Shown: positions 26,138-34,565, counted from the first letter of the stretch. The stretch: DNA of 39,637 nucleotides from a bacterium (GCA_016932575.1 JAFGCO010000040.1:1-39637), one strand, 5' to 3'. The notes: generated by a model from the sequence alone, not told the origin. Program-made: numbers and translations.

Positions 26138-26857
26138 TTATATAAAATCTCCAAAAAAGTGCACGATCACGCTGCTGATCACAATCCAGATAAACCAGAC
26201 TGAAAACGCGACTGTCAATCCATCTGTTTTCTTGATTTTCGCGACCACAGCCAGCCCCATCGCCCATAGCACCACCTGCCAGACCATAAAGGGATCCATT
26301 TTGCTCGCGATATGATAAAGGATCGAAGGTTTCTCACCGATCGGATGTACCTTCATAAATGCGGCCAGAGAGGTGTATATGCCATGCGGTGTATTTTCCA
26401 AAAAAACAAGAACGGATTTAAGAATGCCGCCGATCATGGTGACCAGACTGCTCCATGCCACGACACCCAGAATCTGGCTGAATTTCGCTTTTCCGTCCAT
26501 CAGGCTGTTGCTGCCCGCCATCATCAATGCAGCGGTCAGCAGCCACGCTGCCATAATTAAAACAGGTGTGATCGCTATCCCGAAATATCGTCCCGGGCCT
26601 TCAATACGGGCCTTTGCCGCTTTGATTTGCTCTTGGGTCATGAATTTGTTCGCTTCGACTTTCTGTTTCTGATAATCCACATAAATATCCATCAGCCAAA
26701 TTTGAGCCCCAATCGCGACAATGATAACAAGAATTAAAGGCACCCACCAGAGGGGCCTTTGCTCGACGCTTTCAAATGTCTCTTCTGGAGACATAAAAAT
26801 GTTGCCGATGCGCCCAAACACGCCCATGGATTTGCTGCTGTCTGACCCGTTTTCCAT
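26138..26857 (-). CDS. Yip1-family multi-pass membrane protein
   Basis: This 239-residue protein has the Yip1 pattern: an N-terminal soluble segment (GRIGNIFMSPEETFESVEQR), then five probable membrane helices, beginning WWVPLILVIIVAIGAQIWLM. The loop between helices 1 and 2 is charged (KQKVEANKFMTQEQIKAAKA). AAGGAGGG stands before the ATG. It is the first gene of the efflux operon; TolC follows after 35 bases. Bacterial Yip1 proteins have no defined role. The context suggests a membrane accessory of the exporter (inference). Confidence 0.88.
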   Translation of the reverse strand: MENGSDSSKSMGVFGRIGNIFMSPEETFESVEQRPLWWVPLILVIIVAIGAQIWLMDIYVDYQKQKVEANKFMTQEQIKAAKARIEGPGRYFGIAITPVLIMAAWLLTAALMMAGSNSLMDGKAKFSQILGVVAWSSLVTMIGGILKSVLVFLENTPHGIYTSLAAFMKVHPIGEKPSILYHIASKMDPFMVWQVVLWAMGLAVVAKIKKTDGLTVAFSVWFIWIVISSVIVHFFGDFI

Positions 26858-26923
26858 AATTCCCTCCTTGGATTCAAAGAATCACTATAAGTAGACGGAT
26901 TTTACAAATAATTGTTTCAAAGG

Positions 26924-26953
26924 AATATACACGAGACACTCAATTTTATTCAA
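26924..26953 (-). promoter_or_regulatory. Sigma70-like promoter of the efflux operon
   Basis: On the minus strand TTGAAT and TATATT are separated by 18 bases, about 67 bases before the Yip1 start. The rest of the 26858-27101 gap holds only an inverted TCAGGA/TCCTGA pair (26986-27014). Confidence 0.45.
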
Positions 26954-27101
26954 CAACCGGTCAGGGGATTGTTCAAACACTGAATCAGGACTCTAACGCC
27001 CATAGAATCCTGAACTTAAACGATCCCATCAAAAGGTCTGATGCATTCAATATATATGGCATTGTATTTAAAAGGCATTATGACAAACGCATGATTTCAG
27101 G

Positions 27102-27905
27102 TTAAAACAGGCTGAATAAAGGCAGGGTCACCAGCAAATTCCGGAAAAAATGATACACAATCGAGGGATAAAGCGATTTGGTGTACTGGTACAGAAAGAA
27201 GGAGAGGAGCTGGGAGGGGAAAATAATCATGAATCTGATTATTGTTGTTTTATTTAAATGAATCATATCCCCAACATTATGACCAAATGTAAAAATTAGC
27301 CCCGTAATCACAAGAGCCCACAAAATTCCAATTTTGTTTCGAAATGCAGGGTAAATGATACCAGTAAAAAGGATTTCTTCAAGGAATGGGGAAAAAATGA
27401 GTACCGTGACTAAGTGGGGGATAAAATAAATAAGTATGCGGTAAATATCATGTTTGTAAATGGTATATTTTAAATAATAAGGTGCCTCGATTTTAAATAA
27501 GGGATCAAGCGAAGAATTATTTAACAATAACAAGTAGAATAGAAGGATTAAAATAGGTAATACAGCAGCAAAAGAAATAAGAATCGTCTTCGCATCACTA
27601 CTAAGGTCACGTGCCAATCCAAGGGAATACTGGTTGATCTTACCTGATTTGATAATATAAAATATCATTAAAATAATAAATAGGTTAATCTGGCCGCGCA
27701 TGTAATAAATCGGGAAAAAAGGACTTGTGGGATTGATGACAGGAATAAAATGATCGATAATAACAAATAAAAGCGTAAAAAGAGACAAAAAAACAGCCTC
27801 AGAAAATGACCATTGGATGTGTTTGAGTTGACTGTAATGATTATTAACCTTTTGTCTGGTTTGTAGGATTGAATTTATAAAATTCATTCTTATAAAATCT
27901 TTCAT
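27102..27905 (-). CDS. CPBP-family intramembrane metalloprotease
   Basis: This 267-residue protein has about seven to eight hydrophobic segments and the three CPBP (CAAX protease / bacteriocin-processing) motifs: the glutamate pair in SPFLEEILFTGIIYPAF, the histidine in IFTFGHN, and the C-terminal YHFFRNLL. The usual Arg of the EExxxR motif is replaced (EEILFT), so activity may be altered. In bacteriocin loci such proteins often serve as immunity factors or in peptide maturation. It is the last gene of the AT-rich peptide island, 140 bases past the peptide gene, behind a hairpin. No strong ribosome site is seen; ATGs at residues 1 and 7 are both possible. Confidence 0.85.
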   Translation of the reverse strand: MKDFIRMNFINSILQTRQKVNNHYSQLKHIQWSFSEAVFLSLFTLLFVIIDHFIPVINPTSPFFPIYYMRGQINLFIILMIFYIIKSGKINQYSLGLARDLSSDAKTILISFAAVLPILILLFYLLLLNNSSLDPLFKIEAPYYLKYTIYKHDIYRILIYFIPHLVTVLIFSPFLEEILFTGIIYPAFRNKIGILWALVITGLIFTFGHNVGDMIHLNKTTIIRFMIIFPSQLLSFFLYQYTKSLYPSIVYHFFRNLLVTLPLFSLF

Positions 27906-27984
27906 GATTATAAAAATAATTAAAATAATTGACTTAATTAATTTATTAAAAACAGAAACTAATCAATTTTATCAATAATAAATA

Positions 27985-28025
27985 TACAAGTACTGAGAAG
28001 ATTTTAATGCCCCTCAGTACTTGTA
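27985..28025 (-). terminator. 13-bp stem hairpin after the peptide gene
   Basis: TACAAGTACTGAG (27985-27997) and its exact complement CTCAGTACTTGTA (28013-28025) flank a 15-base loop. It starts about 20 bases after the peptide stop on the minus strand and is followed by a T-rich stretch (TATTTATTATTG). It probably ends or attenuates transcription so that the peptide is made in excess of the CPBP protein. Confidence 0.65.
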
Positions 28026-28045
28026 CTAGATTAAACTAATTAATA

Positions 28046-28228
28046 TTAACCATGTGTTATTGCATCAATATCATGAAAATCAGGAGGATTATCATGAGTT
28101 AGCTTATGACTCATATATACTCCCCATGCAGCACCTATCAATCCACAATCAATTGCAAGGACAGCTAAAAAAAAGGCCATACTGCCCCCATTTACTGAAT
28201 TCATTTCATTCAATGTCATTTTTTCCAT
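28046..28228 (-). CDS. Double-glycine-leader peptide, candidate bacteriocin or peptide signal
   Basis: This 60-residue peptide is read from the ATG at 28228, preceded by AAGGAG seven bases upstream; a GTG-started extension to 28264 contains that ribosome site and is rejected. Residues 1-15, MEKMTLNEMNSVNGG, are a classic double-glycine leader with the Met/Leu, Glu and Val spacing recognised by C39 peptidases. Cleavage after GG would release a 45-residue core. The core has a hydrophobic helix (AFFLAVLAIDCGLIGAAWG) with a GxxGxxxG zipper, as in class IIb bacteriocins, followed by a polar tail with four His and several Asp. One Cys rules out an internal disulfide. The C39 exporter gene lies upstream. 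Activity is untested. Confidence 0.82.
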   Translation of the reverse strand: MEKMTLNEMNSVNGGSMAFFLAVLAIDCGLIGAAWGVYMSHKLTHDNPPDFHDIDAITHG

Positions 28229-28262
28229 TTTATTTCTCCTTATTTTTTTTTGAATGCTACCC

Positions 28263-28307
28263 ACGGCAAAATGTATACTTGGTGCCGTTAACCATACGTT
28301 CCGGAAC
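28263..28307. promoter_or_regulatory. Palindromes upstream of the peptide gene
   Basis: ACGGC (28263-28267) and GCCGT (28284-28288) bracket a GTATAC-centred spacer, and a ten-base palindrome GTTCCGGAAC lies at 28298-28307. The patch is visibly richer in GC than the island around it and stands 35-80 bases before the peptide ATG, a plausible operator zone for the island's AraC-type regulator. Confidence 0.35.
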
Positions 28308-28380
28308 CGTTGGTTTTTAATTAATTCCCAAGTTTGTTTTATTCTTTAGAAAGTTCACCCTATTAGATCTAAAAGACTTT

Positions 28381-28551
28381 TTAAGAACAACTGATGAAAA
28401 TAAAATGTACAATCATCATCACCACACAAACTCCTATAGCAACTTCAATGATTATTAATATCGCATATAATATAGATATTCTGTCAGTTTTGAATAAGAC
28501 ATTTGTTAAGATCGCACACCATGAAATCTGAAGAAGATTAAAATTATCCAA
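28381..28551 (-). CDS. Possible small hydrophobic peptide
   Basis: The minus frame downstream of the exporter is open for about 75 codons. With a TTG start at 28551 it gives 56 residues, LDNFNLLQISWCAILTNVLF at the start, then one long hydrophobic stretch (ISILYAILIIIEVAIGVCVV) and a terminal FISCS. There is no ATG start and no good ribosome site. It could be an unrecognised membrane immunity peptide or just AT-rich open frame. The whole 28229-28611 gap otherwise contains only the palindromes. Confidence 0.25.
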   Translation of the reverse strand: MDNFNLLQISWCAILTNVLFKTDRISILYAILIIIEVAIGVCVVMMIVHFIFISCS

Positions 28552-28611
28552 GCAACCATATATATTGGGTGAATAATTTTTGAATATAAATAATTTAGTT
28601 TAAAAAGTTTA

Positions 28612-30819
28612 TTAAAACGCCTTTACCCTTTGATATTGATTTGCATTTCTTTGGATCAATCGAGTTTGTATTTCAAAAAATTGTTTAAACTGACTCATAT
28701 CTTGCTTTAACAATTTAAAAACACAACCTGCTTCGTCAATGCCATCATTTCCAATGTGAAATAAATAATCTGCTCTAAGTAGTAGATTGATATCATGAGA
28801 GATTAAGATGACTATATTCTTTCGGGAGTAATCTTGAATAATGTTAAAAATAATCTCTTTTGTTTCAATATCTACTGATGATAAACCCTCATCGATAATC
28901 AAGACTTTTGGTTTTCTTAGAAGTGCTCTACATAATCCGACAAGCTGTCTTTCACCGCTTGAAAGATGTCGGCCATCCTCACCAAGTATTGTTATAATTC
29001 CATATGGGAACTTTTCAATAATTGCATCAAGCCTAAAAGGTTTAAGTAAGACCTTAATTTCATTATAACTACTAACAGAGCGTCCACATAATATATTTTC
29101 ACCCAATGTTCCATTAAAAATTTTACATTCCTGATCCACTACAGCAATACATCGACGAATATCATCGCGATTTATCTGTTCAACTGGTTTGCCATCAAAT
29201 CGTATCTTTCCAGTACAATAAATATATTTACATAGAAGCAAATTTATCAATGTACTTTTTCCACTTCCATTTGAACCCCATAATCCATATAATTTTCCTG
29301 ATTCAAATCGTAGTGATAAATTTTGAAAAAGTATTTTTGATTTTGGATATGAAAAAGATAATGCATCAATCTCAATATTATTTTGAATCGTTTGAATATT
29401 ACTTCCATTTTTAAATTCTCGTTCTATTAAAAGCAGATCCATCAACCGATGGATTGCAACACGTGCACCTTCTAAAGATACAATCGATTTAATTAAAGTA
29501 TTTATTGAAGGTAATAAATAAGAAAATAACGAATAAACAGCAATCATCCGTCCAAGCATAATTTCACACTTCGCTACCAAAAATGCTCCCATTGTGACAG
29601 TCCCAACCAAAAGTAAAGCCATACTGGATTCGGAAAATAGGTTCACTCTTAATTGAAAGAGACCAAAATTCTGTAATGCAGATTGAAACAAATCAAATTG
29701 CGTTTGATTTCGAAGAATAGCGTCGTGTTGACCATTATAATTAATCAAAGTATCATACCCTTGAATACTATCAATATATGTCGATTTTAAATTAGCGTGG
29801 GTACGCATTGTGGTATATTGTTTTTCTCTAATCTTACGTCCCATATAAAATACCATAATTGAGTAAATTGGTAGAACCGGTAGGGCAATCAATACAAGTT
29901 TTGTTGAGAAATAAAACATTAATAATAATGATCCAATAATAACAAGCCCATCTATAACAACTGAATTGATTAAAAGAAGAATTGATTCCTGAATTTTCAA
30001 ACTATCATCAAGTCTTGAAGTTATATCTCCTGTTTTCCTGCTATCAAAGAAAGTTTTTGGCAACAAAAATAAATGGTGCAAAAAATCATTGTTAATCTGT
30101 GTACTAATGCCTTTATTTAAAATTATAAATATCTTTGTACGAATAAATCCCATTATTGCTCGAATTAAGAGAACAAATAAAAGCAATATACCTGTCCAAA
30201 TAATCATTGGTATCGATTTTTTTGGAATAAAATAATCAATAACTAATTGAATAGCCTTCGCGGGTATTAAGTTCAAACCTGCACACAGCAACCCGATAAA
30301 TAATGTTTGTTCCAACTGAATGGAATGGCTTACTAAATAAGGTTTAAACCATTTCCACCAGTTTGTTTCAAGATCATTAAGTAAATTACTATCAGGAATC
30401 AATAGTATTACACATTTACTCTTCCAGATAGATAAAAAGACCATTTTATTTATCCAATGCAATCCTTTGGCAGGATCGCCTAATAATAATTTATCCTGCG
30501 TTATACGATAAATCACAACATAATGCTGATAACCATTATATTCTACATGAGCAATACAAGGCATTTTTTCGCGCAATAATTCTTCATATGACCCTTTTGC
30601 CCCCCAAGCTTTAAATCCTATTCTATTTGCTGCATTAACTATATCAACCAATCGCGTACCTTGTCTGTCAGTATGACAAAGTTCTCTTAAATAGACAATG
30701 GTACTGTTACCCTTATAGAATTTAAGAATACTCAGTAGGGCAGCAGGTGCACAATCCTGTTGTTCATATTGCCGAATAACAGGATATTTTTTTGAATAAT
30801 ATAATATTGAGAAAAGCAT
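28612..30819 (-). CDS. Peptidase-containing ABC exporter (C39/PCAT)
   Basis: This 735-residue protein combines three parts. An N-terminal C39 peptidase (about 12-135) has catalytic Cys23 in QQDCAPAAL, His99 in QHYVVIY and Asp115 in GDPAKG. Six membrane helices span about 160-445. A nucleotide-binding domain follows, with Walker A GSNGSGKST near 518, signature LSSGERQL near 620 and Walker B VLIIDEG. Such proteins cut double-glycine leaders and export the core peptide in one step, and the GG peptide is encoded just downstream. In Gram-negative bacteria they usually work with an HlyD-type adaptor; none is in this island. Codon use is AT-rich, unlike the flanking operons. The start has only a weak upstream GGA. 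Confidence 0.94.
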   Translation of the reverse strand: MLFSILYYSKKYPVIRQYEQQDCAPAALLSILKFYKGNSTIVYLRELCHTDRQGTRLVDIVNAANRIGFKAWGAKGSYEELLREKMPCIAHVEYNGYQHYVVIYRITQDKLLLGDPAKGLHWINKMVFLSIWKSKCVILLIPDSNLLNDLETNWWKWFKPYLVSHSIQLEQTLFIGLLCAGLNLIPAKAIQLVIDYFIPKKSIPMIIWTGILLLFVLLIRAIMGFIRTKIFIILNKGISTQINNDFLHHLFLLPKTFFDSRKTGDITSRLDDSLKIQESILLLINSVVIDGLVIIGSLLLMFYFSTKLVLIALPVLPIYSIMVFYMGRKIREKQYTTMRTHANLKSTYIDSIQGYDTLINYNGQHDAILRNQTQFDLFQSALQNFGLFQLRVNLFSESSMALLLVGTVTMGAFLVAKCEIMLGRMIAVYSLFSYLLPSINTLIKSIVSLEGARVAIHRLMDLLLIEREFKNGSNIQTIQNNIEIDALSFSYPKSKILFQNLSLRFESGKLYGLWGSNGSGKSTLINLLLCKYIYCTGKIRFDGKPVEQINRDDIRRCIAVVDQECKIFNGTLGENILCGRSVSSYNEIKVLLKPFRLDAIIEKFPYGIITILGEDGRHLSSGERQLVGLCRALLRKPKVLIIDEGLSSVDIETKEIIFNIIQDYSRKNIVILISHDINLLLRADYLFHIGNDGIDEAGCVFKLLKQDMSQFKQFFEIQTRLIQRNANQYQRVKAF

Positions 30820-30978
30820 TCCATTTTCTATATTTTTTGAATAACCATTAAAATTAATAATTATACAAATATAATTTTATTTTTATTTATTTTTATAATC
30901 TAATTATTAATTTATTATTATAAATAACGATTTTCAATAGCGATTATTCGAATTTAATTCCGTTTTTTTGCAGTATTT

Positions 30979-31743
30979 TTACTTTTTCAAAAAGTATCGC
31001 CACATTGTTTTTCTACCTTTTATCTTAATCTCCTCACGAACTGATGTAGGAGATTTTCCAAACAATCGATGAAACATCTCATTAAAACGTCGTTGATCAT
31101 TAATTCCAATTAAATATGCTATTTCCTTTATACTATAACCATCGTTTTCCATTAGATGCATTGCATGTTGCATCTTTAACAAGTCTAATAATTTCTTTGG
31201 ACCAAAAGGATAATATTTTCTAATTTCTTTTGTTATTCTATAAATTGGGATACCCAAATATTTTGCAATATCCTTAACAGATCTTAGGTTTAAATAATTC
31301 TGTTCTAAAAATCGAATTGTTTCTCGAGCCAATGGTGAAAATTCATTAACATTAAAATCAAGATTATCCAAAGATAGCTGTAATTGTCGTTTAAAATATA
31401 TATTTTCAATAACTTTCATTAATATACAATCAATATCCTGAATAGAAACCCAATATTGAATTCCTATTTCACCACAATATCGAATGAACTCATAATGTTC
31501 ATCAATGATCACAGCAATAAAAGGAATATTTGAATAATATCGTTTTAACTTAAAAATGTGATATGGAGCTATTTGACTATTTTTTTTAATTTGGAATATA
31601 ACACAAATTATGTCTTTTGTTCGAATAATATGATTCGCAACACGAAAATCAGAACAATGGATACATGAATAAAATTCGCCAATATAATTATCTATCTTTT
31701 TAAAAACAGAAAGATCCGAGAATACTAAATAATGGCATTTCAT
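30979..31743 (-). CDS. AraC-family regulator with degenerate receiver-like N-terminus
   Basis: In this 254-residue protein, residues about 150-245 form an AraC/XylS double helix-turn-helix: SVKDIAKYLGIPIYRITKEI for the first, YSIKEIAYLIGINDQRRFNE for the second, then FHRLFGKSPTSVREE. The N-terminal 120 residues alternate short hydrophobic strands and helices in a receiver-like order (HYLVFSD, DIICVIFQIK, PFIAVIIDEH, GIQYWVS), but the phosphoacceptor Asp expected after the third strand is absent. It may therefore sense something other than phosphorylation, such as a peptide (inference). It is the first gene of the AT-rich peptide-export island, 159 bases before the exporter, and probably controls it. 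Confidence 0.85.
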   Translation of the reverse strand: MKCHYLVFSDLSVFKKIDNYIGEFYSCIHCSDFRVANHIIRTKDIICVIFQIKKNSQIAPYHIFKLKRYYSNIPFIAVIIDEHYEFIRYCGEIGIQYWVSIQDIDCILMKVIENIYFKRQLQLSLDNLDFNVNEFSPLARETIRFLEQNYLNLRSVKDIAKYLGIPIYRITKEIRKYYPFGPKKLLDLLKMQHAMHLMENDGYSIKEIAYLIGINDQRRFNEMFHRLFGKSPTSVREEIKIKGRKTMWRYFLKK

Positions 31744-32054
31744 TATAAAAAAATATTAGTTTATCACTATCTAATCAATTAAATAAGACAATCAATAAAA
31801 CATTCACAATATTGTATTTTAAAATATATAAAAATAGAAGTATTATTGCGTTATAATAACTATTATTATAAAAACAATCAAGTATTTTTTAAATTTAAAC
31901 GGATAATATAATAAATATCACGAATAATAAGAAGATATTAATAAATAATACGTTTAAAAATACTAAATATCAAGTGAAAGATAAGAAATGTGTTTTATCG
32001 ATTGATTTTTTCTGATTATCATGAAACGAATATTAACGTGTCTTTTAAAAGCTG
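31744..32054. other. Very AT-rich gap upstream of the regulator
   Basis: These 311 bases are strongly AT-rich, with long runs of A/T and no open frame of note. They mark the right border of the peptide island and should hold the regulator's promoter, but low complexity prevents a meaningful box assignment. Confidence 0.4.
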
Positions 32055-33119
32055 CTATTTGATGTTCGAGATAATAGAATCCTTCGTTGCAGAGCTCTTT
32101 TTTATCAATTGAGAAAGTGTCGATAATAACTTTGAGCGGCGGTCTGAGTCTATCTGTAGTTTCAACGCGATTTCTCCGCTGGCTTGATCCAGGGAATCCA
32201 GTCTTCGGTTCAGTACATTCAGCAGGATCCTCAATTCCTGGACGATCGGACTATCGGCATGCTCATCACCCGCTTTTAATAACCAGCTATTTAAATCATT
32301 GATGAGATCGTGCAACTTCTGCCTGGTCTGACTGGTTATTTCGTCTTCAGATCGTAATTTACCAATCTCGTTGTTCATGCCTTCAGCAGCACAACCCAGA
32401 ACATGGAAAACGAGAATCTCCTCTTCCGGCACTGAAAGGCTGCCGAACTGATCGCGCACTGCAATGATCGCTTCTTGAGAAATATCGCCGGTTGCATCAG
32501 ATAATAACACACGACGTTTAAATTCCTGCACCGCTATAGAAGATTTGCGCCTTGCGGCAGGAGACAGTAGATTACGTATTCTGTGGTGTTGGTCTGTAAG
32601 TTTTGCGTTATTGTATTGAGGTTCCTTGAGCCCGGGAGATGTGATTTTATCATTATTTTCATCGTTTCGATTCTGAGCATAGTTGACCCTGTTTTGATTT
32701 TGGTCTGAGAGTTCTTCTTGTGAGGTCGGATCCCCTGTGATTGTGAGCACACCATCGAGGGTAGCATTGCCCTGAATATCCACATCGGAAAAGCAGTAAG
32801 AGCAGGTTTGTCCGACTTGAACATCTGAATCCACAAACTGATATTCCGTTCTGGATGAGGCATTTCCATGCCCCTTAAGCTCTCCTTGGGTTTGAGAAGA
32901 GTCTGTTGCCTTCCACATCGAATTTCCCTCGATTCTTCGTCCCGGCTTAAAACCAAAACTGTCTTTTTCACTTTCTGAGAACCTCTCAAGCACAGTGTAT
33001 TTTTTTTCTGCCCGGGCAGAAAAGGAACTCTGTTCAATTGGCAATGCGCCCTCACCGGATGCTGTGAACATCATTATCATTAAAAGAGAAATGGTGATAC
33101 AGTATTTAAAAAGTATCAT
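32055..33119 (-). CDS. Secreted protein with degenerate 'ESETDNLGF' domain and helical C-terminus
   Basis: This 354-residue protein has a signal peptide (about 1-24), with GAGGTG before the ATG. Residues about 26-130 align along their whole length with the domain shared by two neighbouring secreted proteins: SSFSARAE, SESEKDSFGF, LKGHGNASSRTEYQF and YCFSDVDIQGN match SFSAR, TESETDNLGF, LKGQGNTSSQTEYSF and YRLSDVSTKG. Key aromatic and ERS positions are lost. A polar Asn/Gln-rich linker leads to an all-helical region (about 185-354) I do not recognise. Unlike its relatives it has no NPFNP sorting module, so it may be a remodelled or decaying copy. Confidence 0.75.
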   Translation of the reverse strand: MILFKYCITISLLMIMMFTASGEGALPIEQSSFSARAEKKYTVLERFSESEKDSFGFKPGRRIEGNSMWKATDSSQTQGELKGHGNASSRTEYQFVDSDVQVGQTCSYCFSDVDIQGNATLDGVLTITGDPTSQEELSDQNQNRVNYAQNRNDENNDKITSPGLKEPQYNNAKLTDQHHRIRNLLSPAARRKSSIAVQEFKRRVLLSDATGDISQEAIIAVRDQFGSLSVPEEEILVFHVLGCAAEGMNNEIGKLRSEDEITSQTRQKLHDLINDLNSWLLKAGDEHADSPIVQELRILLNVLNRRLDSLDQASGEIALKLQIDSDRRSKLLSTLSQLIKKSSATKDSIISNIK

Positions 33120-33137
33120 TTTACACCTCTTTGTTAT

Positions 33138-33350
33138 TATGATCGCCCGAGGTTTCCGCCCAAGTAGCGTGTTTCCTCATTGTAAATTCTGTATCGTTTC
33201 ATGGGGATTCATCATTGTGTTTGGAGAAGGCACAGCCTTCTTTATTTCCCGCACTGGGGTATGAACCCCAGGACGATCAATTTTTAGTATAATCAATCTT
33301 GGGGCCACCGCCCGTGTTACAGGCCCAGTACGATCAGAGCGGAGAACTCT
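33138..33350. repeat. Multi-hairpin repeat, copy D (divergent)
   Basis: The copy begins TGATCGCCC and contains separate small hairpins: AGAAGGC/GCCTTCT, and CTGGGGT with ACCCCAG around TATGA. The latter is followed by GGACGATCA, the reversed form of the TGATCGTCC start of copies A-C. The short open frames here are repeat-derived. Confidence 0.5.
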
Positions 33351-33447
33351 CGCAATTTCTTTTATTGCATCGTCCCCAATTCGGTATATGATGAAATACA
33401 TTCTGAGAAAGAACCAAACCAATACTTTTATCTACGAATGATAGTTA

Positions 33448-33629
33448 TGATCATCCTGGATTTCATAACCCAAAGACGCATTTCTAAGGGGCCTCTGCCC
33501 CATCATCAAGTGGATCAGGAAATCCACTCGGTTCGCGCCCCAACCGAACCCATCGACCACACATGGCTTAAAAGCCATGCCAAACTATTACTATTTTATT
33601 ATGTCACTCACTCGGGGCACCTGGCGGCT
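33448..33629. repeat. Multi-hairpin repeat, copy A
   Basis: A string of short stem-loops: GGATT with loop TCAT, GGGGC-CTCT-GCCCC, GTGGAT/AATCCAC, CGGTT/AACCG and CATGGCT-TTAA-AGCCATG. Then follows ATGTCACTCACTCGGGGCAC, running up to the stop of the FISUMP gene. It is colinear with copy B at 35945-36290. Confidence 0.65.
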
Positions 33630-34565
33630 TCAATCCTTAACAAGGCGGACAGAATACCCAAATAGCTCAAAGCCAACACCGCCGCCCCAACTAATGCCAG
33701 CACTCGAGTATCGCAGCTGACGATACAGCACTTCAACACTCGATGACCATAAGAAGGCATATCCGCCTATAAGCTCGAAGCTACCGCTATAACCATTGCG
33801 AGAACCACCGGGAAGAGCAGAAAAATAGCTTTCATTCGTGGCCCCGGTATTCGGGCTGTTCCAGTGGGTTGTGCCTGTTTCTTTCATTTTTCCACCGGCA
33901 GCACTTGTACCGCCAAGATAATTGACCAAGGTTGTCCATTCGTCATTTGTAGGCACATGCCAGCCCGCAGGGGCCAGATATCGGCTGTCAAACACTGCAT
34001 ACAAGTTGTATAAATAGCCGTAGGTAATTGCCGTGGATTCATTATTATTGTAGGCGCAGCGGGCCCCGGTGGATAATCCGGACCAGGCTGTATTATCCGT
34101 TACATTTGGGATAACATCACTGTTTCGATATTGAGTCTCTTTCAGATTCTCAGCCATCCACCATTGGTTGCCAATTTTGACTGTTTTATAGGTCGTGCCG
34201 TCATTCCCGGTCATGGTACCCACTTCTGAAGCTGTAACACGCACCTTGTAGCTGCTGCCGCTGACATTCGGATTGTCGGCATTAAAATCCCACACCACAT
34301 GTTTGTTTGTTCCAAGGGCAACACCGGTTCCAACATCTCCTGTTAAACTGGTACACGTCAGCGTCCAGGTCGAGCCGTTATCATCGGATGCCTCAACCTT
34401 GATTTTTTTGGTTTCGCCATCCGTATCTGACAGATCATAATAAATATCCACAAGAAGACTTCCATCGGTGCGCTGCTGAAAACTGACATTCGACACGACC
34501 GGCGCCTGTGATAACAATATTTGTGCCTGTATTAAAAATATGAATATGTATAAATGCCTTTTCAT
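33630..34565 (-). CDS. FISUMP-domain (Fibrobacter major paralogue) secreted protein
   Basis: This 311-residue protein has a signal peptide ending near LLSQA. Residues about 22-112 form an immunoglobulin-like domain (VVSNVSFQQRTDGSLLVDIY; HVVWDFNADNPNVSGSSYKV). Residues about 120-311 are the Fibrobacter succinogenes major paralogous domain: YKTVKIGNQWWMAENLK, YGYLYNLYAV, APAGWHVPTNDEWTTLVNYL, FSALPGGSRN and a terminal GYSVRLVKD, where the family usually has SVRCV. AAGGAG precedes the ATG. FISUMP proteins are surface or secreted and of unknown function, typical of FCB bacteria. The stop lies at the end of a hairpin repeat. Confidence 0.92.
   Translation of the reverse strand: MKRHLYIFIFLIQAQILLSQAPVVSNVSFQQRTDGSLLVDIYYDLSDTDGETKKIKVEASDDNGSTWTLTCTSLTGDVGTGVALGTNKHVVWDFNADNPNVSGSSYKVRVTASEVGTMTGNDGTTYKTVKIGNQWWMAENLKETQYRNSDVIPNVTDNTAWSGLSTGARCAYNNNESTAITYGYLYNLYAVFDSRYLAPAGWHVPTNDEWTTLVNYLGGTSAAGGKMKETGTTHWNSPNTGATNESYFSALPGGSRNGYSGSFELIGGYAFLWSSSVEVLYRQLRYSSAGISWGGGVGFELFGYSVRLVKD

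Noticed and set aside
26103-26267. N-terminal extension of the TolC frame
   Set aside because: It overlaps the Yip1 gene, and the internal ATG gives a proper signal peptide and spacing.
33177-33422. 81-codon minus-strand open frame
   Set aside because: It lies in hairpin repeat copy D and has no ribosome site or family resemblance.
33438-33665. 75-codon plus-strand open frame
   Set aside because: It is translated hairpin repeat copy A and overlaps the FISUMP gene end.
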